Assembly (NCBI GenBank): GCA_030847615.1
Contig: JAUMIR010000004.1
Coordinates: 277,473,501 to 277,537,500 of the forward strand
Source of the DNA: Gambelia wislizenii
Taxonomy: Eukaryota > Chordata > Lepidosauria > Squamata > Crotaphytidae
Reading direction: 5' to 3'
Length of the DNA stretch: 64,000 nt
Below, piece by piece: positions 44,291 through 56,864 of the stretch. Each line of letters starts with the position of its first letter. Within the stretch, counting starts at the first letter, position 1. Below the pieces are notes generated by a model. It ran no database searches. It was not told where the DNA came from and saw nothing but the letters and a program-made list of their open reading frames with translations. The position numbers and the translations under genes are program-made.

Positions 44291-44815
44291 TGGCTCATCT
44301 ACATGGGCCAGAATACACCAGCTTCCTGAGGCATTTTGTGGCCATGGATCAGGCCCATTTCTCCCCCTCACTGGCACAAAATGAGGTGGAGCCCAGACCA
44401 CCACTCCAGCCTGTCTCTGCAGCTGCCTTTGCCACGACCCACATCCTACTCTGATGCCTGCAAGCTGGCATGTGAGCATGTGAGCTCATGCCATGGGCCT
44501 GGTAGCATGCTGTGGGCCTGCATTCTGGATCTGGAAGAGTGACAGCAGATGGCAGCTGCAGTGACAGGTCAGCATGGCAGTGTGGGCTTTTTCAGTCACA
44601 CAGGCCCAATCTGTTTTTTTCTGGCTGAAGCAGTTTTCCCCCCAGGTATTTGTTTAAATTGGTGTAATGGGCTTTACTCCATCTTGGGCCCATCTTTGCT
44701 CCAGGGGTCGTGTGGACTGCCCGGGGCAAAACTGAGCAAATGCCCTGCATAATCTGGACTACAGGGCTCCAAGACATGGCCAAGATGGGGTAAATAGGCT
44801 ATCTAGACAAGGCCT
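44291..44815. mobile_element. Possible inverted-repeat element
   Basis: GGCTCATCTACATGGGCC at 44291 and the inverted GGCCTTGTCTAGATAGCC at about 44795-44813 could be decayed ends of a 520-bp, unusually GC-rich segment between AT-rich flanks. The match is imperfect and no duplication is clear. Confidence 0.35.
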
Positions 44816-44895
44816 TATTCAGATACTATCTACTTTCTCAGTAGGTATCCTAATAAAAAGAGTGCTGACATTTATTCTGATTTCTGATTATTCAT

Positions 44896-45297
44896 ATGTT
44901 TGAACCCTCCAAGATAACTCCCACATCAGTTCAATGGGTTTGTAATTTGTTGACCAGCCGAACCCAAAGGGTGCTCAGCAGTGGCTCCTCTTCATCTTGG
45001 AAAGATGTGACCAGTGGGGTGCCACAGGGTTCTGTCCTGGGCCCAGTGCTATTCAACATCTTTATCAATGACTTGGATGAGGGAATTAGGGGCATACTTA
45101 CCAAATTTGCAGATGACACCAAATTAGGAGGAGTAGCTAATACCCTAGAGGACAGGATCAAAATTCAAGATGACCTGGATAAACTGGAGAGCTGGGCCAA
45201 AGCTAACAAAATGAAATTCAATACGGAGAAATGTAAGGTACTGCACTTAGGGCGAAAAATGAAATGCATAGATATAGGATGGGGGAGACCTGGCTGA
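44896..45297 (+). pseudogene. CR1 reverse transcriptase, catalytic part
   Basis: 133 open codons containing [20 protein letters not shown], then [20 protein letters not shown] and [13 protein letters not shown], the RT palm motifs of CR1. The frame ends at 45297, where a shift occurs; the thumb continues in another frame from 45264 and again from 45364. The first codons (44896-44924) precede the recognised CR1 homology. Confidence 0.9.
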
Positions 45298-45981
45298 ATG
45301 AGACTACGTGCGAAAGGGATCTAGGAGTCCTAGTAGACCACAAGTTGAACATGAGTCAACAGTGTGATGCGGCAGCTAAAAAGGCCAATGCGATTTTGGG
45401 CTGTATCAATAGTGTCCAGATCAAGGGAAGTAATAGTGCCGCTCTATTCTGCCGTGGTCAGACCTCACCTAGAATACTGTGTCCAGTTCTGGGCACCACA
45501 ATTCAAAAAGGATATTGACAAATTGGAGCGTGTCCAGAGGAGGGCGACTAAAATGGTGAAAGGTCTGGAAACCATGCCTTATGAGGAGAGACTTAGGGAT
45601 CTGGGTATGTTTAGCCTGGAAAAAAGATGGTTAAGAGGCAATATGATAGCCCTGTTTAAGTATTTGAAGGGGTGTCACGTTGAGGATGGAGCAAGCTTGT
45701 TTTCTGCTGCTCCAGAGATTGGAACACGGAGCAATGGATGCAAGCTCCAGGAACAGAGATTCCACCTCAACATGAGGAGGAACTTTTTGCCAGTAAGAGC
45801 TGTTTGGCAGTGGAACGCACTCCCTTGGAGTGTGGTGGTGTCTCCTTCCTTGGAGGTCTTTAAACAGAGGCTGGATGGCCATCTGTCGGGGATGCTTTGA
45901 TCGTGATTTCCTGCATGGCAGGGGGTTGGACTGGATGGCCCTCGTGGTTTCTTCCAACTCTGCAATTCTATGATTCTATGA
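44925..45981 (+). mobile_element. CR1 LINE, 5'-truncated
   Basis: About 1.06 kb from within RT ([17 protein letters not shown]) to the 3' end TTCTATGATTCTATGA. Slightly longer than the copy at 22629. A small deletion near 45410 relative to that copy shifts the frame. Confidence 0.95.
45364..45900 (+). pseudogene. CR1 pol C-terminal part
   Basis: 178 codons with [59 protein letters not shown] and [17 protein letters not shown] at the end. Same region as 22851-23495. It begins after a deletion at about 45410 that removed the join to the catalytic part. Confidence 0.9.
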
Positions 45982-46059
45982 TTTGCAATTTTGATGTATT
46001 TCCAATTGGACAATCCACTTCCCTTGAACCTAGAATCAGTTTTGAGGCCAGAATTCCAG

Positions 46060-46281
46060 TCTCTTTCACAGTGCACAATTACAATGTTGTGATTCCACTT
46101 CAACTGCCATGGCGATATCCTATGGAATCTAGCGATTTGTAGTACAGAGAGGAATATATTAGAATTTTCAAGCAGAAAGCTCTCATGTCTTCCTAACTGG
46201 CAACCCCCAGGAAACCGCAGGATGTTGCCATAGCACTTAAAGTAGGATGATAGTGCTATAAGGGTGTACTGTGAAAAGTCC
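46060..46281. mobile_element. Palindromic 222-bp MITE
   Basis: Ends CTCTTTCACAGTGCAC and, inverted, GACTTTTCACAGTACAC. The core CCACTTCAACTGCCATGG and CTATGGAATCTAGCGATTTG matches the family at 17669, 50480 and 58580. Non-coding. Confidence 0.75.
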
Positions 46282-46289
46282 CCAGATAG

Positions 46290-49200
46290 TGCATTACACT
46301 AGCAGCTGCATTTTTCCTGGGTCACACAGTGGTGACAGACAAAATCTCCTGGCTCTAATTTCTTCAGTGCTTTGGTTCTTTCGCATCCAGTATGTCTGCA
46401 ACTTTTTTCCCCTCCTGGTGCCATCACCATGCTGGCCTAGTTGTCCCAGCAGTGTGAACCAACAGGATTCTAGCCATAGTGTAAAATTGTGTGCATGAAG
46501 ATGTTAAGACATTGATTATTTACTTATTTATTACATTTTATATCACTTCTTAGCCAATTTTCCAAAGAAGTATAAACTACAAATAGAAACAACCAATAAA
46601 AACATTAAAACAGAACACTCAGTGGTGGCACTACAGGGGTGCAGAGAGGCTGAACCACACCAGGTGACACCATCAGGGGGAGGGGTGACATCACCCTTAG
46701 TGACACCACAGAGACTACTAATAAAGTACGTATCAGTAGCATAAACCCAGCTGCAAACACAAGTAACAGAACCAGTAGAAATCAATCATACCACTTCAAT
46801 AGCACAACAGGAAAAAGAGTGTCTTCATTGGCTTATGGATTCAGTAAGAAAGTCAACCAAGGATTAGTGAGGCCATGAGGTCTCTTTTGCAGACACCAGT
46901 ACTGCATTTGAAGGGCTGTCAGAGGACACTCCTTGGCTTGAAGTGATCCTCAATTTGAAGGGCCCCCAGTCTGAATCCAGCTTAAAAATAAAACCAAATA
47001 TGAAAGAAGAATAGAGCAGCAGGAACCTTGAACTTGTGCACCCACCTGAGAAGCAGACTGAGCAAACATACAGGTCACCTGTGTACAGTTTATCTCATTA
47101 TGTTGAGATGTACGGTATTTTATTTCTTTTCAAACTGAACTGGACAGCTCCAGATGTTGTTGGCCCACAACTCTCACCTTCCTCACCTCACATCTGGATA
47201 ATTGCCACTTGTCCATCCCTGATTTATAATGATTATTTACAAGTTTGCATCTAGGCGTATCAATTAGTATATGCAGTTTTAATGAAATGTGTTGTCTATT
47301 TGTCCTCTATTTTAGTGATCCATTCCCTGATTGTTAGTAACACTTAAATGGCCACCCTCCCAACATGCCACAGGAGGATAAATCTACAAAGCTAGCACCC
47401 AAAAGACCCTGCTTCTTTTTGTAGACTAATCCAGCATCCAGATGGATAGCTCAAACCTTCTGAGAAGATTCTGGAAGCTCTGATCTGCTGTTAATCAATA
47501 GGGATGCAATTCCACACTAATTCTGTTATCGAAGGAAACAACAAGTACTTTAGCAATTTTCTATTCTGCAAGAACATCTTCAAAAATTTCACAATTTTCA
47601 GAGTATTTGCAGTTCACACAATTCCCCCCCCCCTCACTGGCACAAAATCACACTTTTTTTTTTTTTTTTTAGCAGAAAACAGCATTTTATGCATAGGAAA
47701 TAATATTTCTGCTCAGATGTATTACACAAAAAATGCTGTTTCCTGTGCAATAAATAAATAAATAAATAAATAAAATCCTGTGGTTGGAGCTTTATTCTTC
47801 AAAAAAATTGCACACAGGGGGCTTTGTGGTATATTATTTTCTGCACAGAAAACACTGTTACATGTGCAAAAAAGCCATGTGTGAACTTTGGGTAAAATAA
47901 GTTCTGATCTGTGAAGATTTTCATCAGTCCAGGATTCCCAACACTCAAGTAACACATTTTTTTACTATTTTTAAAATATTTTGAAAAATTATTTCCGTCC
48001 CTAATGAACAATGAAGGAAGGCCAACGCTTTTCAGTGTCAAGGGTAAACTCTTAAAAGTAAACTGTGCTTTCCCCAACCTTTTGCTATGGCATTGAGGAA
48101 GCAGGGGGGCTCTTGTGGACTTTGGAGTAGGCAGCAAGGGACAACTCCCAGTGGGTTGGGAGGGCAACATGGGCCCTTGATCCCTGAAGTTGCCCATCCT
48201 TGCATCAACAGGTGAACAGTGCTTTTAGAACTGATACCACCAACTTCTGTGTGCAGCAAAGGACACATATATCCCAACATTATTTCATACAGCACAAACC
48301 AACAAACCTGAATTGAGACCAATATGTAGAAGCAGAAGGCATTTCCCTGTTTATGTTCTAATATTCTACCATCACATTTATTAAAGCTGCTGGTGGGGGG
48401 GTAGGATAATTTGGGGTGGGAGGAGATCTTCTCATAAGAGCAATCACCTTCAGTATCAGAAACAAAGCAGAAAATTGAACAGAATATCTACCTATTTTAT
48501 TGCCTGAAGACATTATTCATTTCCCTGACACATTATGTTTTTAATTAAAATCGCACATGAATTAATTAAAGTGTTCATTCAGCCCCCTTTTTTTCCTCAT
48601 GGATGCTTTGTTACCCTCCCAGTATTTGGGTAAAACACAACGGCTCAACAAACGGCTGCCTTTATCAGCCTAGACTTCAGCTGACAGACTGTCATGTTCT
48701 CTACACCTTTATCTCTCAGATGTTCTAATTTTTTCAAAAATGCATCCCTCAGTGTAATTTTTATTCTTCTGCCACCAGCACCCTCCACTGGTTATTCAGG
48801 CTAAGGTTTATTAAGTAGATATTGTCAGCACTAGATAGAATGGCTTCATGAGATGAGAAGAAGCTATGCTATTTCCCCCCACCCTACACACACAATTACT
48901 GACTGAGGAGGCCATCTCCAGCAGGAAATTTGGTGTGTCATGAAAAGAAAGCAAATTTTTAGTTATTGAATCTATTATTGTTGTAAATTTATTATTATTT
49001 ATTTATTACCAGGGAGGAGGAGAGCTGCCAGGTGCATTTTTTGCTTCATGTGCCAAAATAACTTTGCTGATTTTGGCTACTATGTACCTTGACTTGAATG
49101 GGTAGAGGAGTTTGCTGCTTTGCCTCAGGCAACACTTGAGCTCACTGGAGGAAAGGTGGTATAAAAATGCACCAAACTGTATTTAACAAAAAATTATAAA

Positions 49201-50235
49201 AACAAAATGTGTTGGAATAGTCCTGCACTTGTTGCCCTTAGGTGAGCTGTGATCATCTATTTGGCTTCAACCTCCTGCTGCTATTGAGGCAATAAAAATA
49301 CTGATACACCTTACATGATTATAAAAAGGACCCAGGAAATAAAGATAGGATGCGGCCTTAACAGTCCAAGTATTTGTTCATCTGATCTAGCATTTTGGCC
49401 CATTTGGGGATGGGGCTAGTAAGTTTTTAAGGTATATTTAGGATCAGGGTTGGAGAAGCCAAACCACTGCTTTTTACAATGATTTTGAGCCATGGGCGGG
49501 GGCGGGGGGGGGGCTAGAGAAGAAAAAAATCACCTGGAAAAATTGTTTTGATTTTTATGGATCTGGAGGCTTCTGGGTATGGACTTCAGGGGCTGCACTT
49601 CAGAGTCCTAAGAGCCACATGCAATACAAGGGCCACACTTTGCTTCCCTCCCCACCTCTAACACATTTAAAATACTGAATCACACACTGGACAGTTAGAT
49701 GTAGTAATCAGTTATGTGATCAAATTGTGTGCCTTATATGGAACTATCCATGGAACTTAAATCATAATTCAGGATTGACTGCTTTATGATTCTCAGATAA
49801 AAATTATCCAAAATAGATTGCTTTGACAATCACATGCCACGTTTTTGAAATTATTTCAATCTACATTGGCACCCCATGGTTTTATCAGGGAAGGCAACAC
49901 TTCTGCTCATACCATAGGCCATGGGTATAAACCTACTGACAAGTAGGAACAATGGGATTGTTCTCTTCAGATTAGTGTAGGGAAGCATTAATATATAGAA
50001 TTGTTTAGGTTTCCCTCTACTCACTTGTAGACAAAGTTTCAGGATGTGTGTGTCTTTAAAAATGATTTTTTAAATGTATTTTATTTATTTTTTTATTTTG
50101 TGAATGAAAAGGGCTATACTCTGGTGCATCTTTCCATAAATTGGCACCCTTTTGGTCTATAAATTCCATCATTACTGGCCACTAGCCATCTAAAACATCT
50201 GGGAGGTACCAGTTTAAGAAAGACTGTGTTTATCT
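46290..50235. other. Mostly unclassified
   Basis: 46515-46600 resembles a LINE tail. 48470-48830 is free of repeat hallmarks and rich in TTAATTAA-type words; it may be conserved non-coding DNA, but I cannot test that. No exon recognised. Confidence 0.35.
47750..47774. repeat. AAAT simple repeat
   Basis: About six AAAT units. The surrounding 47500-48000 looks like decayed repeat (several GCAGAAAACA/TGCACAGAAAAC motifs, also at 43690-43770) but is not classified. Confidence 0.85.
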
Positions 50236-50239
50236 TGAA

Positions 50240-50465
50240 GGAACACCCCTCCATATAGATACCTCCCTGACTTCTGCTGCAGGGGCCCTCCTCTGTGTTC
50301 CTTCGATTAGGACAATATGAGGGAGGATGTGGGAGAGGTCCTTCTCTGTCTTGGCACCCTAGTTATGGAACTCCTTCCCCTTGGAGGCCCAACTGGTGCC
50401 AACTTTGCTGTCATTCCAGTGTCAAGTGAAAATGTGCTTGTTCACTAAAGCTTTTGGGGCCTAAT
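50240..50465 (+). repeat. L2-type LINE C-terminal fragment
   Basis: The plus strand encodes GRSFSVLAP, a stop, then LWNSFPLEAQLVPTLLSFQC, the same L2 pol C-terminus in the opposite orientation to the other copies. A MITE (50480-50702) follows and the LINE-like tail resumes at 50703-50850 (CTGCCTTGAGTCC, GGCGAGATATAAATG). Confidence 0.78.
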
Positions 50466-50479
50466 TCATTTTACACATA

Positions 50480-50702
50480 GGAGATTTTCAGACTACACTG
50501 TTATAGTGTTACTATTCCACTTTAGTGGCTATGGCTACCTCCCATGGAATCCTGGGATTTGCAGTTTAGGGAGGGGCATTTACAACTCTCACCCAGAGAG
50601 CTCTTAGGCCTCACTAAACTACAAACCCCAGAATGCACAGAAGGAAGCCAGAGCAGTTAAAGTGGAATAGTAACACTATAATAATGTAGTGTGAAAATCT
50701 CC
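50480..50702. mobile_element. Palindromic 222-bp MITE
   Basis: Ends GGAGATTTTCAGACTACA and, inverted, GGAGATTTTCACACTACA. Both arms carry CCACTTTAGTGGC/CCACTTTAACTGC and the TGGGATTTGCAGTTT / CAAACCCCAGAAT core. It splits an L2 copy. Target duplication unclear (ATA versus TTA). Confidence 0.82.
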
Positions 50703-50960
50703 TTAGTTTTAAATCATTTTAAACTATTTTAACTGGTTTTAATATCTGTTTGTAACCTGACAAATTAGCTTTTAAAAAACTGCCTTGAGTCCTTATTATT
50801 GGGGCAAAGGCGAGATATAAATGATTAAAATAAATGTATACATAAATAAAAATCATTTTTATTGTTTATACAGTTTTAAATTAGTCAACTTGGCTTTATT
50901 ATGCCGCCTTGAGATCTTTAGACAGAGTGCAGGATAAAAATGTTTTAATAACTAAATAAA
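50703..50960 (+). repeat. L2-like 3' tail
   Basis: Contains CTGCCTTGAGTCC and GGCGAGATATAAATG, then a second tail-like stretch with GCCGCCTTGAGAT near 50905. It is the continuation of the LINE split by the MITE. Confidence 0.6.
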
Positions 50961-50964
50961 AATC

Positions 50965-53165
50965 AATTGTGTTGGGATGGGCAAATTCACCTCCCATTTC
51001 CAAGAATTGGGAGGGAGCAGTTGAGTAGGAGTTAAATTAAATAGGGGATATGTCCAGGAGGGATGATGGTCAAGAACTGCTTTGCCTTTAATATTTTCCC
51101 TGAGAATACTGACACCCGAAGAGTCCAGTTTTGTTCCTACATACAATTGTTTGAAATCCACCCTCTTCAGAGTAAAATGGCCATTCTCTCAGAATATATT
51201 TTGGAAATATAGGCAAAGCAGACAGCTTGCACAGGAACAGCTATGAGTAATTTGGTCCTCCTCCACAGTCTCTCAGCCTGTACACCAACTCAGCTAAGTC
51301 AATTTGGTTGAACTGAAGTCAATTCCGTGATAATCCAAACACTTTGTCTCAAATTGGTTGCGTATTAGACAGAGACATTGTGCATATAAAGAAGAAATAT
51401 TTCAGCGATGTCAATGCACAACCAAGTATAAATAGCTTCTCACATTGTCTGGAAATGTAATATCATTTCACTCCCCTAAGTTATTACAATTTCCATACAA
51501 GAAAAGTAAAATGAAAAGAATAATTTGCACCCTTAAAGAACCATTACATTCTACCATAGTTCTTCTGCATATAGGTCTTAATTGTTAACACTTGCTGAAC
51601 AGCCTCTTCTGAAAGTAGCAGTGATTTTTCTCCAAAGCTAGGCAGGGTCATCAAAGATCTTTAAAATATTTTAGTAGATTTACAATATGGGAAAATACTA
51701 ACTATAGTTTTAAATAGTGCTGCATAAGCCACTGAGATCTGAACTGGGATTTTACATAAATAAAGTGCCCAGCAAGACCTGGATAGAATGTGTTAATTCA
51801 ACTGAGGCAGTGACAAAGCTTAGCAAAGTAACTTTTTTTGCACTACAGTTCCTAGGAACTCACAGTCATCCAGACCAGTAGCCATGCTGCCTTGGGGATT
51901 TTGGGACATGTAGTCAAAAAGGAGCCTTTCCAAACTGCACTACAGGGTGCTTGCTCTATTGTTCAAGAACTATTTCATATTTCTACATTCTTCCATGCAA
52001 TAGGGTTTGCAGGTGGACCAGTATTTGAATAAAGGTTCTGAGGATCTAAGCGATATGCACAGAGATCACAATAGTGCTTATCTCCCAGCAGTTGCTCTTA
52101 TAGAAACTGCTGCTGGTTCCACAGTTCAGTTTGCACTGTGCTTTTTGCACATGTCATATGGCATACAGTAGTGTAAACCAGGTCCTGGATATGCTGAAGG
52201 AACAACAAATGCCAAACATATGTATTTATCTAAGCAATTTTGACTCGGGCAGAAGGATTGCTGAAGCAACTTACATGCACTTGGTTAAAAAAAAAAAAGA
52301 CCATCCCTGTCTACAGGAACTCCTCTCCAAAAGAGATTACATAAAAATAAAAGAAGGGATGAGAAGGAAAAGGGGGCAAGTTATGTCAGCTTATAGCATG
52401 GCACTCTTGCTTGTTGTTAAAAACATTATCATACTAACCCTGGATTCAAGATGTCTAGGTTGCTAACCCCATAGGTGTTAAACAGCTAGGTGTTAAACTC
52501 AAGACTGGCATGAGTAGGTGGGATCCTCAAGCTGTGGCTGACAACCTACCATTGCTGGCCTCTTTTCTATTCCTTTTATTGGTACCATACCCAGTATCTA
52601 CCATTGTAATCATCCAAAAGATGCTACAGCAACTAGTTCCACTCCCCTTCTCTTCGTCTGGCAGTTCCAGCCTCACAAGCACAACAGAAATTAAATAGAG
52701 GAGAGGGAACCCAACAGCCAGTCAATAAATGGGGCCCACCAAAAAGGGGAGTATCCCAAGAGGGAGACCAGTGCTGAGAACCCTCTTGATTGATTGATTG
52801 ATTGATTGATCGATCAATCAATCGAGTGCAAATTTATCCCATGCTCTACAGGCTCTCAAAGTGTCTTACATATCAGAAGGGTCTCAGAGTAGCTTACATT
52901 CCAGTAACAAAACAGGTTCACAGTCCCAAAAGATACAACACAAAAGGGAAAAGAATGGGCAAAGAAAAAGAACACAAGGAAACACAGGTACAACAGCTTA
53001 AATCCAATTAATGGGATTTACGTAAGTCAATATAATGCTTGATTTACCATTCAGCATTTGATTCAGGATCTGTATTACCTGCAACCATCTATTGGAGTTA
53101 GACCAAATTCTTAATCTTATGCAGTTTCTTGATCTGGTAGAATGGCTGGTGGTCCCTGTGACATC
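50965..53165. other. Mostly unclassified
   Basis: 51260-51700 lacks repeat hallmarks. The 111-codon frame at 52131-52466 is Lys-rich near its middle and matches no family I know. The palindromic TTGA tract is at 52786. Confidence 0.35.
52786..52824. repeat. Palindromic TTGA/TCAA simple repeat
   Basis: Six TTGA-type units switch at GATCGATC into inverted TCAA units, so the tract is its own inverse complement over much of its length. Confidence 0.9.
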
Positions 53166-53170
53166 ACTAA

Positions 53171-53790
53171 GGACATTATCAGCTGCGGCAAAAATCACAG
53201 GATTACCACGTCAGAGTAGTGCAAATGGGCCTTGCTATCATACAACATTATTATTTTCGCATTCTTACTCTGTGCTCCAGCCACGAAAAAGGCATTATTC
53301 GCAATTCACAGGACAAGCCAGCAATAGATCATCAATAGCGCTTTTTCACAGTATTGACTGCATGTGAAAGCATGTCCTGTTGTAATTGCATGATTACAGC
53401 ATGAATAGGCGGTCCTCAGGAAGAAAATGTCCAGGTGAGCATGCGAAAATGAAGCACAGGATGCTCTTTTTATGAACTGTCCCCTTTAGTTTGCATGGTG
53501 TTAGGTTTATTTCAGTGCTTGTGTGTTCATTTACTTTGTTAATCAAGGAGTTTTGGGCATTTGAAGCGCATTCGTGTTTTCTTGTGAGAACCGCCAAAAT
53601 TTTGCCCATGCCAAATAGCAGAAGTAAACTCCCTTTCTTAAAGCGCCAGTGGTCATTGTGCAATAATTCCATGGTGTTTCTTTCACATGATTGCAGCTAC
53701 ATGCAATAGTAAGTGTTATAATGTCACAATGTTCCTGCTACCTTCTTTCACAAAATAACAGCATTTTTAGATGCTAGTCTGATAATATCC
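53171..53790. mobile_element. 620-bp Harbinger-like element, copy 2
   Basis: Ends GGACATTATCAG and, inverted, GGATATTATCAGAC, flanked by TAA on both sides (53168-53170 and 53791-53793). TAA is a usual Harbinger target. It is a full-length relative of 41042-41660. Many differences look like CpG decay. No coding capacity. Confidence 0.82.
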
Positions 53791-54002
53791 TAAGGCTGGT
53801 GTCAGCTAGTGCATTTCGGTCTCTCTGCACCCTCCTAGTGCTGCCACTGGGAGGACCACATTTGAGCAGAAGCAATGCCTTCTGGAGCTAACCTCTCAGG
53901 AAAGTAATGGTGGTCTTGTGTTCCTTCTCTCCTTCTTTCTCAGCCCAAATGAGCATAGAACAAGCCCTAACCAAACCCACTGCCCATTAGATTTCTTTTT
54001 TT

Positions 54003-54565
54003 AATTGATTTGATTTATATCCCACCTTTCTCCTAAAATGTGGCCCAAAGCAGCTTACAATATGAATTCAAACAGAATACCTAAACCAATATGTGATACA
54101 AATGTTTAGACAATCAATCAAATTACAACATTACTCTTAAAACATTAATTTAAAACAATTCAAAACACATAAAATAACCATTACATATTAAAAAATAGCA
54201 CATCCATTGCATATCTTTCTACCCCAACCAGTTGAAGGCTGAAAGCCTGTTTAAATAAGAACATATTTGCCTGCTGGTGAAAAAAGAAGAGAGGGGAGTC
54301 AACTGAGCCTCACTTGGGAGGAAATTCCATAACCTGGGAGCAACCACTAAGAAAGCTCTCTCCCAGGTGTTCACCAGACAAGCCTGGAATGGTGGTGGGA
54401 TGGAGAGAAAGCCCTCCCCTAAAGAGCATAAGACTCAAGCAGGCTCAAATGGGGAGATAAAGGCTTTCAGATAGTCTGGGCCTATGTTGTATAAGGCTTA
54501 TACTGTAGGTCATAATTTTGAATTGCTGGTTCCAGAAACAGACTGGTAGCTTATTTCTACAAGGA
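54003..54565 (-). repeat. L2-type LINE 3' end, minus strand
   Basis: Minus strand encodes ERAFLVVAPRLWNFLPSEAQ at about 54310-54370. The 3' end at 54003-54060 carries TATATCCCACCTTTCTCCTA on the plus strand. Same family as 39078-39945 and 62395-62809, but uninterrupted. Confidence 0.8.
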
Positions 54566-54569
54566 AGTT

Positions 54570-55735
54570 ATATGCTGCCAATTATATTTGGGATTGATTT
54601 GTAAGACTTCAAATAAGGAATTGGAAAAGTTGATTTTGGACTATCCCAGGTTGCTGAGCTTGGCAACAGTCCCCCTTTTGAAATATCCATGATGCTCAAC
54701 CAGCGATATCCTGGTGTAGATCTCACCACCACCACCACATCAGAAAAAGCCATCTGTGTCTGTCTATTTTGCTTGACTATAATTCTTGAGAAATGCATGG
54801 GAATTGTATGGCAAGAATGTTTTATAGCAAATGTGGATGATTTAAGCAAAAAACAAACACCAGCTTTGATCCTATTTAAAGACACTTGCTCTTCTCCATA
54901 GGCCTATGTGCTCACGGTTGGTTTCCATGGTTAAACGTAGCCGATTTACATATTGGCTTGCCAATTGTCTCCCTACAACTGCACTAAGTCAATGACATCA
55001 TTTATTAGAGAGATAAATGAGAGCAATTAAGCATCATGACTGTAGCTGCTGAAACTTTCTGGAATGAAAGTGTTATTAAAATGATAAAGTGCCCAGCAGA
55101 ATCTAGTGAAGACATTTAATCTCTCAACTCTAGCTGGTCGAGTGACCTCTGGCGGCTCTCTTCAAAGGTATGCTGTTTCCATACACAAGTATACAGAACC
55201 CTGAGCATGAAATGGCAGTTACAACTGATTGATGAACAGTCACCTGATTTTTTAAGAGCGATATTATTCAGAGTTAGGCAGGACAAGTGATAAACATTAT
55301 CCTTTCATTCATATTTTTTTTTAATATATTCACTTTATAACCAGTTTAAATCCTGATAAATGACATTTGCAGGGAAAATAGTAGTTACTTTTTGGCATGC
55401 TAGGGTAGGTGGCTTCTTACAATATATCAAGTGTTCCTGTTCAGTCCATCATTCAAAACTGGGGCGAAGCTGCATGCGTACTTACTTGTTTTTGGAATTA
55501 TGTTGCCTTCCTTTCTCACAATTTTCAGGCTATGGATGGGATGCAATGCTAATATTCCACTGATGGAGCTGCTTCCATTAGTAGAAACAGGATGTGATGA
55601 GTCTCACTCTCTTTCCTGCCCCCAGTCCCTTGCACACCTTCAAACCGTGCTCTGGAAGACAAGGAAACCTCTAGGACAGGTTTTTACACGGTGTGGAGGA
55701 CTGCGGGAGGCAGGAGGAGAAAGTTATTTATTATT
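54570..55735. other. Unclassified, with possible conserved non-coding DNA
   Basis: 54900-55260 has no transposon ends or simple repeats and contains balanced, non-decayed-looking text (GACATCATTTATTAGAGAG, GAGCAATTAAGCATCATGAC). Appearance only. Confidence 0.25.
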
Positions 55736-55737
55736 AT

Positions 55738-55850
55738 TTATTTTATTTATTGGATTTACACCCCGCTCTTCAGCCACAAGGCTATCAGAGCAGCTTACAA
55801 ATGGTCAATTTAACAGTTCCCTGCCCTCAGGCTTACAATCTAAATAACAC
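55738..55850 (-). repeat. SINE/LINE tail fragment
   Basis: ACACCCCGCTCTTCAGCCAC and AAGGCTATCAGAGCAGCTTA match the tail of the squamate SINE at 34930-35215. The tRNA head is absent and the sequence passes into GCCCTCAGGCTTACAATCTA and the minisatellite. Confidence 0.7.
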
Positions 55851-55912
55851 ATGACACATAAGGAAAAGGGAATTGCAGTGGGGGTAGGGATTAAATCAGG
55901 AGATACTGCTGG

Positions 55913-56213
55913 TTCTTCTCTCCCTCCAAGGGCAGGGCAGTGGAAGTTGGGATGGAGGGGTGGCCTTTCACATGCTTCTGGGGCCAGGCCTGATGGAGTT
56001 GTGCCTGCCTCGTCTTCTCTCCCTCCAAGGGCAAGGCGGTGACAGTTGGGATGGAGGGAGGGCCTTTCACTTGCTTCTGGGCCCAGACCTGATGGAGTTC
56101 TGCCTGCCTCTTCTTCTCTCCCTCCAAGGGCAAGGCAGTGACAGTTGGGATGGAGGGAGGGCCTTTCACCTGCTCTCTCGTGCAGGTGGACATCCAGTAG
56201 TCCGAAGCTAGAT
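55913..56213. repeat. 99-bp minisatellite, about 3 copies
   Basis: CCCTCCAAGGGCA starts at 55922, 56021 and 56120, exactly 99 bases apart. Units include ACAGTTGGGATGGAGGGAGG and CTGATGGAGTT. Because 99 is a multiple of three, all frames stay open across units; a minus-strand frame (55805-56296) reads as three 33-residue repeats with LHPNCH and LALGGRE. It is most likely non-coding. Confidence 0.9.
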
Positions 56214-56864
56214 TTAAACCTCTGTTGCTCACTCATCAGTCTGAAGTAAAACTTTGGTGTCAGAGAGAAACCAGTCTCTTTTGCATGAACCCACATCTTC
56301 CCAAAGCATACACTCTTAAGACAGAGAAATGCAGACAGAAATTGCTACCTTTCTAAAGAGAATGATATATTTGCAGTGTCATGGGCAAAATGGGAATGTC
56401 TTCAGATTCCATATTTCAGATCCCAAATCAGAATAAAAATTCAGAAATCCAAATCTTTGGGCCTGACTAAAACCAAATCAGTCATAATTTTATAATTGTT
56501 TGCTTGATTAAAAAGTGTGTGAAATTTCCCCCTTCAGAGTAAATCAGCTTCCAGACTGTAGACTCTAAGATGTTTTACACTAGACACTTTACATTTGCTC
56601 TCCTTTTTTGCCGCTTGGCTTTTTTTAAAAAATGAAAGATATTTTTAAGAGCATGTACAGTCAGCTGAGTACTCAATCTGGCTACTTCATGTTTTCTTTC
56701 CTTCATTCTAATATATGTGATGTATGCTGCAAAAGATTGTGTTAGTGTGCAGCTGACAAACATGCTACAGTCAGATACAAAAAAAAGGGTAAAAAGAAAA
56801 AAAAATAAAGAAAAAAAAGTAAACATGAAAGAATGGAAGTAGAACACCACTGCAAGTGCTTTGC

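Noticed and set aside
55805..56296. 163-codon minus-strand gene with 33-residue repeats
   Set aside because: Produced by a 99-bp minisatellite; composition and context are those of a repeat expansion.
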